This document shows, piece after piece, positions 1 through 10,615 of a stretch of DNA of 64,000 nt. How positions within the stretch are numbered: the first letter of the stretch is position 1; the number at the start of each line of letters is the position of its first letter. Source of the stretch: Lycocorax pyrrhopterus obiensis (Eukaryota; Chordata; Aves; Passeriformes; Paradisaeidae); assembly GCA_014706295.1 (NCBI GenBank), contig JACSVZ010000009.1, forward strand, positions 39,053,268 to 39,117,267, in the 5' to 3' direction. A model generated the notes under the pieces. That model saw only the letters and a list, made by a program, of their open reading frames with translations, was not told the origin of the DNA and searched no databases. Made by a program: the position numbers and the translations under genes.

Positions 1-741
1 TCTAAGTGGCCTGATGGGAGGAAATGCTGAATATCCAGAACATTTCCATCTTTGATCATTCTGTTCGGTCACTCTGTATTGTGGCCTTCTAGATACGCTG
101 TCATCTTATTTCCAAATAACAGGTCTGGGGCTCCCACGACTGTGGGCTTTCCACACTGCCTGGACCCCCTGCCTCAGGCACAGACCCCACTGCCAGGACA
201 CAGCTGCCCCTGGGCCACCTCCGCTGGGAAGGGATGTTTCCACACCGCAGGACACATACCTGGACCTGACTGACTGGACTCAGGAGGGTCCCAGGTGGCA
301 AAAGTTTCACCTTTGGACAAAGGGGCTCAAAGGAGATCCTAAAAATTACAGACTGGCTGTTTCCCATTGTCCAGCCCCTTGCTGGCGATGGAGCCAGGAC
401 AAAAGCCAGAGAAGGTACCAGTAAAGGTGCCGTAGGGTGGGTGTGGGTCTGGCACAGCCCCTTGTTCTCCCACTGCACAACTGCTGAGAACTGACCATGG
501 CAAAGAAACTCTGCTGCCACCTGGCAGAGCCACTCTGATATCCACCAGAGTCAGCCTGTTTCTCTGGCAGCAGCTGAGGTCTGAGGCAGAGAGAAACAGC
601 AGCTTCACCGTGCGAGGCTGTGGCACGGGAACGTGGGCTGAGCGCTCCGGGGAGCTGGAGAGGGGAAGCAGTGAGAAGGTCATAGGGGTTGCTGAAGGCA
701 GAAGAAGTAGGACTGACTTCAGAGCATTGCAAAAAAATTTC

Positions 742-900
742 ACCATGGAATCACAGAATTGTTTGGATTGGAAAAGCCCTCTGAGGCCGAGTCCAACTGC
801 TCCTCCATCACTGCTGAGGCTGCTACTAACCCAAGTCCCCAAGTGCCACATCCATGTGGCTGTCAGATCCCTCCAGGGATGAGGACTCCATCACTGTCCC
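742..900 (-). mobile_element. CR1 LINE 3' fragment
   Basis: Read on the plus strand it starts with the reverse complement of a CR1 tail (gaatcacagaattgtttgg), followed by the usual body with 'gagtccaac', 'agtgccacatcca' and 'ccctccagggatgagga'. The element is therefore on the minus strand and 5'-truncated. It is clearly diverged and has no coding capacity. Confidence 0.8.
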
Positions 901-3818
901 ATGCTGAGAGATCAAAAGCCAGAGGAGAGTAACATCACACAGAAGAACAAACAGCCTCAGCTGTGCACAGGCAGGGACCAGCACACTATCAGCCATCCCT
1001 ACCAGGAACAGAGGGCTGTGCCTCCCTGGGGAGTGCTGGGCAACTCCTCAGCTCATGGAGAGAGCACAATCAGGAGACACCAGGAGAAGATCTGTTCTTC
1101 GCTTCACCCTGTTCTGCCATGTGGGATCAGATGTTGTAACCCACCTCAAAAAGGCACAGGAGTAGGAAGAGTTTCAGGACAGACAGCAAGGGAATCAGGC
1201 ATAGATTAAGAAACTGGGCTGTCATGTCAAAGGCAATTCTGGAGAGGTGTGAAGGTTCTATGAAGAAATCATAGATCACACTTAGAAGATGAATGGGGTC
1301 AGGTATTCACCATTTCGCATTTACTCAAAGCTCTGGGCAGCACAGATGTCACTGGCAGCACACACACATGGAGCAGGAGGAAGCTCTTCTCTTCCTCAGG
1401 CAGCCTCGCCACCCTCCCCAACAGCCCTGGGTGCCTGTGCAAGTGCCACTGCTTGGGACGGAGCACAAGTGGATCCAGCGAGTCCAGCCAATTCCACCTG
1501 TGCGTGCTAGAGACTCACAGCTACTGCCACGGATGATGACAGCAGCAACAGCTTCCAGCCGAGAGCCCTGAACACACCAGCAGCTGAGTGCATCCCACCC
1601 TCCCTCCTCCCGCATATGCCGGGCTGGCAGCACGGGCCGGGGGTGCCGAGGCCACCCCTCAGCACAGCAGGGAGGGATCTGTCTCCAACAGCCAGCCCAG
1701 CCATGGAAGTGGCACTGTGTCCCTGACAAATGTATTCTCTTATAACACATTTCTTCAGAAGACAAAAGCAGAATCTTGAGCAATGACAGGTCTTAAAAAA
1801 ACCAAACCTGCTCTTTGGACTATTATGAAAAATATGGAGAAGTTCCCCCTCTGGAGAAGGCTCTGAAAGAAAATAGTTGGAGTAAAAACTCCCTACATAA
1901 ATATCCTGCAAAAAAGGCTGATACCTAACAGGACAAAAACTAGAAAGTTGTAGAAAAGAGAGGAAAAGTATTTATTCTAGAACTGAGGAAAATCTCTTTG
2001 AATGAGAGACATCACAGGGTTCCAGAGTTTTCATTGCTTAAATAAACATCCGGGGAGTGATTTTATAAACGTCCGCAAGTACCATCATTTTGGAAGGAGG
2101 ATACTGGATGCTCAAAATCCTCCTTCTGGAAAAGCTCAGCAGCCAAGGCAAAACCCAGCAGGGAGGAGCTGAGTCCAGGCATTGAAATTAATATTAACAG
2201 GGCAGAGAATGGGCAATAACACCCAGGGAAATTACTTTTGTTGGAACAAGCTGCCAAAGGACATTTTTAGCTTTGAACAGGCAAGGTATCCTTGGGAAGG
2301 TTGTGCTTTATGGGACATGAGTGACACAGCAAAGCACTGTGAGTGCAGGGATTTTGTGCAATACAGCACCGGCACAGAGCTGAAGAAGGACCTGCTGGTC
2401 CCAGTCCATGAGGGCTGAGGGCGGACCCAGCACGGGCTGCAGGTACAAACTCCACGGGAAGGCAGCTGAGATAACACAGGGCTGACAGCACTGACCGACT
2501 GCAAGCCTGGAATTGCTTGCATAAGGGAGTCCCCAGCACTGAAAGCTCCTGAAGTTACATCTGAGCGGTTTGACAAGGAATTTTCCATCCAGACAGTCGC
2601 ACTGACTGTCCCGTCTATTGCCACACATCTGCCTGTCTGGTCTGTACACACCCCCGTGCCTGAGCCAGACTCTGGAACAGGGTAAGGAGAAGACGACCCT
2701 GCACTGCACCTTTGGAGAGCAAAGCAATGCAAGACTTTTATATAAAAAACAAGCAAAGCCAATGTGATTCCTTAGTGCTCTGGATGCTCTCCAGAGAGAA
2801 GTGGTGACGGCCACGGCACTGGCAATGCTCCGGTTTAATTCAGGCACACCGGGAAAAAAAAGGCTGCACGGGGCTGCCTGTTCCTGGGGTTCCCTTCCAA
2901 ACCTGGATAACAGAACTCTAGAGAAATAAGGAGAAGAGCTCTTATGGAGCAGGTGTTACATCCTGTGGCGGTACCGGAGATTACCAGATGTGCAATACTA
3001 CACAGAAGTACTTCACAGCCCACAGCTGAGTTTTGTTCCTCCCCCCTGCCCAAAAGCAGGGATTCTGTGAGCACCTGGATGGGCCACTGGGCACGGTCCT
3101 TCCCTGCACTTGGGGCTGTGACCTCCCCTCTCTGCAAGGTCCTAATGAGCATCACACAAGGAAACTGCTCCGGTGAAAACACGGAGAGAAAGGTAAAATC
3201 CAGTAAACCTAAGAGAAAAACTGTAAAATATTCTGTGGTACACTGCCTTGCTTACCGCTGGTTTGCAGAGTGCTGCTAGCGAGCGCGGGTTTAGGTTTTA
3301 GAGGGACGATTGAGGGGAGGGAGTGTCTCAGCACCTGCCGCGTGAGAGAGGAACCTGTGTGGAAGGACCCGGACGCCGCGTGTTCCGCACCCTGCCCGGA
3401 GCCCTGCGAGGGGCCGGGAGCGCCGTCCCGCCGGCGGTGCGATGGGGCGGGATGAGGCACGGCACCGCACGACACCGTGACAGGTCCTCTCACCGGGACC
3501 GATGTCGCTCTGAGGATCGGCCCCCGAACAGATGCCCGGGCGCCGCCGGAACCCCCGGGGTGCATCCGCCCGGGATGGCGTGGGAAGCCCCAGGGATCAG
3601 GGATTCCGGCGCGGGGCCGCTCCGATAAGTCCTCCCTGACCCAGTTCTCGGTACGCGCGGCCGTGATTAAAGGCACCGAGAGCCCGAACCTCCCCCCTCG
3701 AACAGCGGCGGCCCCGCCGGTCCCGGACAGCGCCGGGAGCACGGCGGGGATGGATAAGCGGGGTTGGATAAGCGGGGTTCTAGCGCAGCGCTCCCGGCGA
3801 CCGCGCGCCCCGGCTCCC

Positions 3819-3890
3819 GGTGCCGCTCCCGGAGATGCCGGTGCCGCTCCCGGAGATCCCGGTGCCGCTCCCGGAGGTCCCGGTGCCGCC
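3819..3890. repeat. 21-bp GC-rich tandem repeat beside the ACVR1C exon 1 donor
   Basis: Units beginning GGTGCCGCTCCCGGAGAT start at 3819, 3840, 3861 and (partial) 3882, a regular 21-bp period with few changes. The array stops four bases short of the GT of the exon 1 splice donor (3893-3894), so it is the first intronic sequence of ACVR1C. The period is divisible by three, which keeps frames open through it on both strands and makes spurious long ORFs. Confidence 0.9.
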
Positions 3891-3894
3891 GTAC

Positions 3895-3967
3895 CTGCGC
3901 AGAGGGACACGGCGGCGCCCAGCAGCGGCAGCGCCGCCCGCAGCGCGGGGCCGGGCGCGTCCCGCAT
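3895..3967 (-). CDS. ACVR1C: ACVR1C (ALK7) coding exon 1, signal peptide; rest of gene outside window
   Basis: The minus-strand ATG at 3965-3967 has G at -3 and opens a frame of 24 codons plus one base. It ends at a CAG|GTAC donor after 3895, in phase 1. The peptide MRDAPGPALRAALPLLGAAVSLCAG has a hydrophobic core and small residues before the likely cleavage point. It has the same length (25 residues to the split glycine) as the human ALK7 leader as I remember it, and the same ALR-AL-LL-AA spacing. ACVR1C is a type I receptor serine/threonine kinase that binds nodal, activin B/AB and some GDFs with a type II receptor and CRIPTO, and phosphorylates SMAD2/3. Its position directly downstream of ACVR1 on the same strand is the known gene order and is the strongest support. 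A signal peptide alone would not identify the gene. Confidence 0.82.
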
Positions 3968-4496
3968 GGCCGCGGGGCGGGTGCTGCTCCCCCGCCGGTG
4001 CCGCTCCCCGGCCCCGCCGGGCCCCGCCGCCCGCGGCTTTAGCGGCGCGGGGAGGGGCCCGGCCCGGCCCCGCCCGCACCCCCCGCCCCGCTCTGCCCCC
4101 GCTCCGCTCGGCTCTGCCGCCCCCCGGGACAGGCAGGGGGGCCCGGCCGGGCGGGGGTCCGGGGCAGCCCCGGGCGCTGGGAGCGGAGAGGGGACGGCGA
4201 GGGGCGCGCCGAGCCCCCGCTCCGCTCAGCCGCGGCTCCCCAGGCCCCGGGGCGAGCCCCCGGCGCGGCTCAGCGCACCGGGCTCCCGCCGCAGCCGCGC
4301 AGCCCTCGGAGCCTTTGCCTGCAGAGATGCGCAAAACCAGCCCGGGACAAGGACGATTTTTAATCTTGGGGGTTTTTGCCAAATCTCCATCAGTGCCTTT
4401 TGGCACCCGCCCCGGGACTTCTCCATCAGGCTGCACCGAATCGCCCACCAACAGCAACGTGTTGAACAGTTTGCAGTGTTTCTGCAATATCGTGTA

Positions 4497-4721
4497 TGGG
4501 TTTAAACTAAAAGAGATTTAGATTGGATGTTAGGAAGAAAAGCACTGGCACAGGTTTCCCAGAGAAGCTGTGGCTGCTCCATCCCTGGAAGTGTCTCAGG
4601 CCAGGCTGGCCGGGGCTTGGAGCAACCTGGGCTAGTGGAAGGTGTCCCTGCCCATGGCAGGCGGGAAAACTGGATGAATTTTAAGGTCCCTTCCAACCCA
4701 AACCATTCTAGGATTCTGTGA
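4497..4721 (+). mobile_element. CR1 LINE 3' fragment
   Basis: Sense-oriented CR1 tail, from 'taaactaaaagagattta' through 'gaagctgtggctgctccat' and 'ggaaggtgtccctgcccatg' to the terminal 'ccattctaggattctgtga'. It is 5'-truncated at about 225 bp and has lost a few bases before the final 'aaggtcccttccaaccc'. It sits immediately upstream of the ACVR1C CpG island. Confidence 0.92.
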
Positions 4722-5693
4722 TTACACCATCACAAACAAAAATAATGACTATATTCTTTTTGAAAGAAAACAAATTGCCCTCCCTCATAATACAGACATA
4801 GCAGAGATGAAACCCAAGCAGTCTGGGATCAAGTGGCTGTTAAACAGCACCAAAAAAAGCTGCTCTTTTTTTCTTTTTTAAATTGTCATTCAAACATATC
4901 CCGGAAAGACACTCCGGACTTCCATGTTACCCCATCCTCAATTAATTGCGATGGGAATTGCAACATCTTAGTGCAGTGAAGTCCAACATGACACTCTCAA
5001 AGCAATCCCTATGGGTTAATGTTCTATTGCACTGAAAGACAGCACAGCAGAGTATTGCACACCTCACTGCTTGGGAAATACTGCAGAGGGGTTAGAAAAT
5101 ACCTGCCATGATCTAATAAAATATATGAAGGTTTGGGTGTCAGAGCAATAAAACAATAGAGGAAAAATTGCTACTCTTTCCCTTCTGAAAGCCTGGAGCC
5201 GGTAACTGCCCCCTGCCCACGGCTTGCCATGTGCCTGCACCTGCTCACCCATCCATTACTTGCCAAGTACCTGTTAAGCCGCATAATACTTACCTGGAGA
5301 TCCCAGCTGGCTCTGGAACACTAGGAGAGAACATTGGATCCTCAGCAGCACCCAGGCACTGCTCGCCCTGCTGTCAGATCAGACAAACGCAGCGCTGGTG
5401 CTGGCAGATCCGTGTCTGCTTCTGCTCCTTCTGAAGTCTTACAAACAATTCACTTTATTTGCTCAATGCTACCAGAAAATGTAAATATAACTCATTCAGA
5501 CTCTGTTTTCATTCACAGCATGGAATTATTCTGCTTTTCTGTGTAGAGGAAGACATAGAAGTAGGAATTATGTAGTTCGTTTTTCTTCAGTTTAAGAAAG
5601 AAAATGTATAGAACACGTTTACTCATCCTTTGCAGAAATGATGAAAAGAGTATCTCCTGCACTTGTAAAGAAGGAGAATCAAAGCTTTTAGAA

Positions 5694-5713
5694 AATAATA
5701 TATATATATATAT
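5694..5713. repeat. (TA)n microsatellite
   Basis: An uninterrupted alternating TA run of about nine units, within an AT-rich stretch. It is a simple repeat with no other visible role. Confidence 0.85.
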
Positions 5714-7444
5714 TAATGAAAGCTTCGAGACAGAGGTTGGCAGCACATATACTTGCAAGAATTAGTTCTGATTAAACCATCCATTCTGGTTTTAAACCAA
5801 CACTTCTGATTAGGAAAGTGCTTCACTCTTTATTTTAACAGCATCTCCAAATGTACTTTTTATCTCACCACACAAAGAAAAGGGGAAGGATTTTTCCTGG
5901 ACTGTTCTGTTTCACCACAAGCATTCAGGGATGCAGGAAGAGTGTTCCAGACTTTTCCATTCCAGTGTAGGAATGGAGCAGAGTCCTGTGATTTACTGTT
6001 CATCCTCTATGAATATCCTCCTTCTGTATCACACAGCCTTTGGAAAAAGTGTTGAGGGAACTTAACTGTCCAGCAGGTGACAGAGCCAAACCCATCTCTG
6101 CCCCACCGCTGAGATATGAAGTATTTGCAGCCAACCAGTGGTTTGGGTCGTGGTGCTCAGTCACAGGGGCAAGAGCAGAAAGTGACTTGCAGAGCTCTGG
6201 AACACAATCCAGCTGCCAAGTCCTACTGCCTTCTCCTTCGTGTGTCTGATGGCAATCTATCATAACTTTAGTTCTTGTTTGAACCAAATCTAGCAGGAAA
6301 CATCAGGCTGAGACGATGCACAAAGATCACAAGATGGTTTTCCAGCCACATCCATGAAACGTTACGGCTGCAGCGATTATTCCTGACGAGGACCCACAGG
6401 ACTGACCCTGAACCATACCATGGCAAACCTGACAAGTCAGGTTAAAAGCCAGAACTTTCCTTCTCACCGAGTTCCTCACTAAGGCGTGGAAGAAAGGGTG
6501 GCTCAGGGATTTGGGAGTGCATGGTGGTGTGAGTGAGGCTCGGTTGCTATTTAGTGCCAGTTTTTTAATTCAGCCCACTTACATCCTTGTTTTCAATGTT
6601 CCCTTTGTGTTTAGGCTGTGAGGAGTCTCCTCTGAGCTGGCGCCTGGCACGATCCTGCCCCGCTGCTCTGGACACTTGTTCTGCTGCAGAAGCAGATGGT
6701 TCAGCAGTAACAGACAAATTTAAACACCAACTAAGCACCAGTTTAGAGATACAAGCATATTATACATCACATATTCCTAGAGTAATGGACCACTGGACTG
6801 GGTAATTCCAATGACTGAAGACTTGTTATGAACAGCAGTGTTGCAGATACTGCCATGCCAAAGTTGGAGCATTTCATGTGGGACTTCAATACACAGTTGG
6901 AAGCTGTAAGGCTTGTTGATGCAAATCAACCCATATCACTCAGAATGACACTGGCATGTGTTCACATTAAACATCTGACAACTTCCTCCATTTCCCCTCT
7001 CACTTCTGCATGAAAGAAAAGCAGCATATCAAAGCATGGATCACACCGCTTTGTCCCATCTCTCTTGGGCTCCATCAGCTTTCTCACACACCACAGGGCC
7101 GTGCTGTCAGTGTTACCCACCGTGAACAAGGCTCTTTGGGAAGAAGAAAAATCCAGGTGTTGAAGCTGAACACAGCATCAGCTTTTCATTTTTTGAGAGG
7201 AAAAGGTTTCAGCACAGTAACCAAGACCTGGAGTTGCTGACACTGATGCCAGTATCTGAATGCTGTTGATTTTAGGAGTTCAGGGTAGTTTTGTGACAGT
7301 AAAAGTAGACAGTCACTGCACTGGAAAAGGTGATTAGTGCTTGGGTGGGGGCTGCAGTGGGAGACAAATTATTAATTACTGGTGTTAGGTAATTTTTAAA
7401 ACCCACCTCAAGAGGTTCAGCTGCTTCATCACTCGTGCAGCTCA

Positions 7445-7640
7445 CATGGGTGAAAAGCCCGGACAAAGCCCTCGGCACACGCCCGAGCTCCCCAGCAGGC
7501 ACAGCCCACGGCGGGGGATGGAGCGGCACTCCCAGGACGCTTCCTCGCCCGCCCGGGGCACCGCTGGTCCCGCGCAGCGTCGGGGGTGCGCGCCCAGCAC
7601 GGACACGGGGCAGGAGCGCTCCGGCCAAGGACAGGCTTTT
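7445..7640. promoter_or_regulatory. Orphan CpG-rich patch between ACVR1 and ACVR1C
   Basis: I count about 22 CpG dinucleotides in roughly 190 bp, against a CpG-poor surround, with GC-box-like runs. It is neither at a known first exon nor in a recognisable repeat. It could be an unannotated promoter, an enhancer, a small unmethylated island or a relic of a GC-rich repeat. Sequence alone does not decide. Confidence 0.4.
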
Positions 7641-8374
7641 GCCAGCCCTGGGGGTGCAGAGCCCCGAGGGAGGGACCGGGAGCCCCAGCTCTGCCAGGGC
7701 TGCGCTCTGGGTTTTGACACAGTGCTGGATGTCACACACGGTGACACAGGGCAGCGACGGCAGTGCCAAGGGGGACAGTGGGCTGCGTTTTTTTTTAAAA
7801 AAACACAACCCAACAACTGACATCTCCCAGGTCTGAGAGCTGGCAGACACTTTGGTGTGTTGTCTCACAGGCCACCATCCCGAGGACCATGGCCCCAGAG
7901 CCCCAAGCCGTCGGGCTGGTACTGAACAGGGTGACAGTGAGCAGGTGTCCCAAACCCCTGAAGATCCCCCCCACAGGCCTCACACAGCTCCACCACACAG
8001 GTTCCAGGGGCTATGAGACAAGGCCATGACCAGTGAGAAGCTGCATCCATAGAGCAGGGCCCAGGTTCTCCTCCACAAGGACCTGAGGTCTCTCCTGCAG
8101 CCTCTTCCTCCAATATGAGCCATGTCCAGCAGCACTTGGCCCTTCCTGGCAGGCTCTGGCTCAGGCACTGAAGGGTGGTGGGATTTTTCCTTCTAACTGG
8201 GAATGTAATGATGCCTTAGGTTTTAACTTTTCTATTTTTTTAAATTCTGTACTGCTTAGTGTGCAACTTTGAAGCTTCTTGTAGCCTGTTACTTTCTGCT
8301 CTCTCATGCTGGTTAGACACAACAAAGCCTCTCCGGACTGCTCTGCAAGGACACCTGGACCATCCTGAGCCCAA

Positions 8375-8645
8375 GGGGTGTAAACCAAGGAGTCTCTGAA
8401 GGGGGGGTAGCTAAAGAGAATTACATCATTAAACTGGGGCTTTAATTGGAGAATTGACCCTGATATACAAATGAACCAAACCTATAAAAGTGTGAAGAAC
8501 TTGTGACCTGTCGTCCATCTTGGGGTCCATCTTGGCAATAGCCTCTGGCTCCCCAGGGTGTACCTTGAAGGCCCTTCAAATAAATACCTACTTTTGTTCC
8601 TTTACTCTGTCTAGTCTCTGTGTCTAGGAGGCCTGATAAGGCATC
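8375..8645 (+). mobile_element. Solo LTR-like segment (endogenous retrovirus class), boundaries uncertain
   Basis: On the plus strand a TATAAAA box (8483-8489) is followed about 90 bp later by overlapping AATAAA signals (8579-8587), then by a T/GT-rich stretch and 'gtctctgtgtctagg' before a possible CA end near 8643. The repeated 'ccatcttgg' motif between them and the box-to-signal spacing are those of an avian LTR (U3 promoter, R, short U5). I could not find matching target-site duplications or a clear TG start, and no internal gag/pol/env sequence adjoins it. It would be a solo LTR, or an LTR fragment. Confidence 0.45.
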
Positions 8646-9137
8646 AGTAAAGCCAATATGCTATTCCCAGGTGAGAGCACCTGTCGCAGTACAGCAGTAG
8701 CTCGGCTTTGGATAAAACACTTTTCCCACAGAAATCTTATCTTTAAAATGTGTTCTGTGTTTGAGATTCTCTCTCTATAAATGGAACAGCACCTGGAATG
8801 TCTTTGCTTCCCTTCTCCAGTGCCAACCACTGCACCAAGGCTGAGCATTTTGTACAGCAGACATTTTGCCTCATAGGGAAGAGAATTGTCCCTATCAAAA
8901 CAGTTTAATCCACGTAAATAAAATTCTGGAAGGCTTCATATGGATTTTTGATGGATAATTCCAGCCCAGAAGGCCCACAAGGGAAGTTCCAACTGAGGAG
9001 GAGGAAGCCTTCAGTGACTTCTCTGCAGCAACACTAACTGGAGTGCCCAGCCTCAGGCTGCTCCCAGCAGCTGTCCATCCCCAGGACACCTTGAAGTGCC
9101 ACACATTCCTGACCAGTAACAAACAAGCCTTCTGCAT

Positions 9138-9312
9138 ATAGAATCATGGAATCACAGGATGGTTTGGGTTGGAAGGGACATTAAGACCCATCCCATTCCA
9201 CCCCCTGCCATGGGCAGGGACACCTTCCACTATCCCAGGCTGCTCCAAGCCCCATCCAGCCTGGCCTTGGACACTTCCAGGGGTGGGGCAGCCACAGGCT
9301 CTCTGGGCAACA
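9138..9312 (-). mobile_element. CR1 LINE 3' fragment
   Basis: The plus strand reads the reverse complement of a CR1 tail: 'tagaatcatggaatcacagg', then 'tttgggttggaagggac', 'ccatgggcagggacacctt', 'ccaagccccatccagcctgg' and 'cacttccagggg'. It is 5'-truncated, non-coding and well preserved. Confidence 0.92.
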
Positions 9313-10464
9313 GAGAAATCAAAAAAGAAAAGCTACATTTCCTGTACCGCTCTAAATCTGAAGCACCTCTGGTTCCATCCAGTCTTCCTCCTTTAACTGC
9401 TGGGGATTGTCCCCACCAACAGGACAGCTGAATCCCACAGGCAGTGCTACTCATTAGAGCTATTTTTCCACGCCTCCTCTCGGCAGGCTCTGATCCCCAG
9501 CGAGGCACCAAGGCACCGCTCGAGCAGCTCCAGCCTGGCTGGTGCAGTGCAAACCCGCCAGACGCATGAATAATTCAGCTCCAGCGAGGGAACTGCCTGT
9601 GCCATCGCCATAGTAATAAACGCAGCGACACCCTTACTGCAGCAGATTATATATAAGAATTCCAAATCTCTTTAGAAGATTAGATTTTGTGGAGGTACTA
9701 GAGGAACACTGATTAATGAACACGCTGGAAAAACAGCGTGGGAGGCTGGGGTGTTCCCTTCACATGGAACCTCCCCCACTGCCCAAGCCCTGACACCTCC
9801 AGGGAAAAGCAGCAACAAATGTTCTCCTGTGACTGTCCAGACACGTGGAAATGAGGTTAAATCACACAGGCCACAGATAATCCTTCCCTGGCTGTCACTG
9901 AGTTTTCCTTTCTCCGCTCCCAGGCCTGCCACACTCCAGGTCCCAAGAGGGAACCCAGCCATTCCCGCTGGCTTTGGACAGCACAGACCCTGACTGTCCT
10001 CAGCAGTAATTGTACATTAGGAAGGCACAGTGGTGAATGACTTACCCCAAGTCAAGGGATGAGAACTTGCTAAGAAACTAATCCTAATGATTACTTTCCA
10101 CTTCATTTTCTTGATTCACATTTGCCAAATAGTGACCCAATTCCAACACACACACTAGCTAACACTTCAAAGAGTTCAGTCGATGCCTGGACCAAAAGTA
10201 CTTCAGTAGCAGGGGGTGAAAGTGAAATACGTTTAAAATAAACCCTGGATGCTTTGCTATGCAGAAGGCAGTCCTCGGAGCAGCAGCACTGACCATGACC
10301 TTGCCCAGCACACCCAGGAGTGCCCAGGACTCCCAGCACTGACAGACTCTGTTACCCTGCCAGTGGCTTTTCTGGATAATCCTCTTTACCTAACACAGGA
10401 TAAAGAGTATTACTGGGGTGTTCCTACGGTTTGTGGTTTTATCCTTTAGTCGGTTATCCCCTGT

Positions 10465-10615
10465 GTGTTCAGAGAAGGGCAATGGAGCTGGGGAAGGGGC
10501 TGGAGCACCAGGAGCAGCAGAGGGAGCTGGGAAAGGGGCTCAGCCTGGAGAAAAGGAGGCTCAGGGGGGACCCTGTGGCTCTGCACAACTCCCTGACAGA
10601 GGGGTGGAGAGAGAA
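10465..10615 (+). mobile_element. CR1 LINE internal fragment
   Basis: Sense CR1 sequence including 'agagaagggcaatggagctg', 'gaaggggctggagcac', 'ctggagaaaaggaggctcag' and 'ctctgcacaactccctgac'. This is the part of CR1 about 300-500 bp from the 3' end. The tail itself is missing, so the copy is broken at both ends. Confidence 0.85.

Larger units (their letters stand above)
1..3894 (-). other. ACVR1C: ACVR1C intron 1 (partial, runs off left edge)
   Basis: This stretch lies 3' of the ACVR1C exon 1 splice donor on the minus strand, so it should be the start of that gene's first intron. It holds one CR1 fragment (about 742-900), a CpG-rich half (about 3360-3894) belonging to the ACVR1C island, and a 21-bp tandem repeat (3819-3890) abutting the donor. 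No second ACVR1C exon is visible: nothing on the minus strand encodes the cysteine-rich ectodomain expected next. The open frames in it have no recognisable domain and look like chance. Confidence 0.75.
3360..4310 (-). promoter_or_regulatory. ACVR1C: CpG island and promoter region of ACVR1C
   Basis: The stretch is very GC-rich and dense in CpG, centred on the ACVR1C initiator codon at 3965-3967. Its upstream half (3968-4310 for the minus-strand gene) contains many GGGGCGG-type GC boxes and no obvious TATA box. This fits a CpG-island promoter with dispersed start sites. The transcription start cannot be placed from sequence alone but is probably within about 150 bp upstream of the ATG. A CR1 insertion begins at about 4497, so the undisturbed upstream flank is only about 500 bp. 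Confidence 0.75.

Noticed and set aside
3477..4521. Plus-strand frames of 230-340 codons over the ACVR1C CpG island
   Set aside because: They are open because of high GC and the 21-bp repeat, low in complexity (Pro/Ala/Gly/Arg), and lie opposite a well-supported ACVR1C exon.
9721..9740. Perfect 7-bp inverted repeat (cacgctg / cagcgtg) resembling a bacterial terminator hairpin
   Set aside because: A chance hairpin in a vertebrate intergenic region; no T-run follows and such terminators do not apply here.
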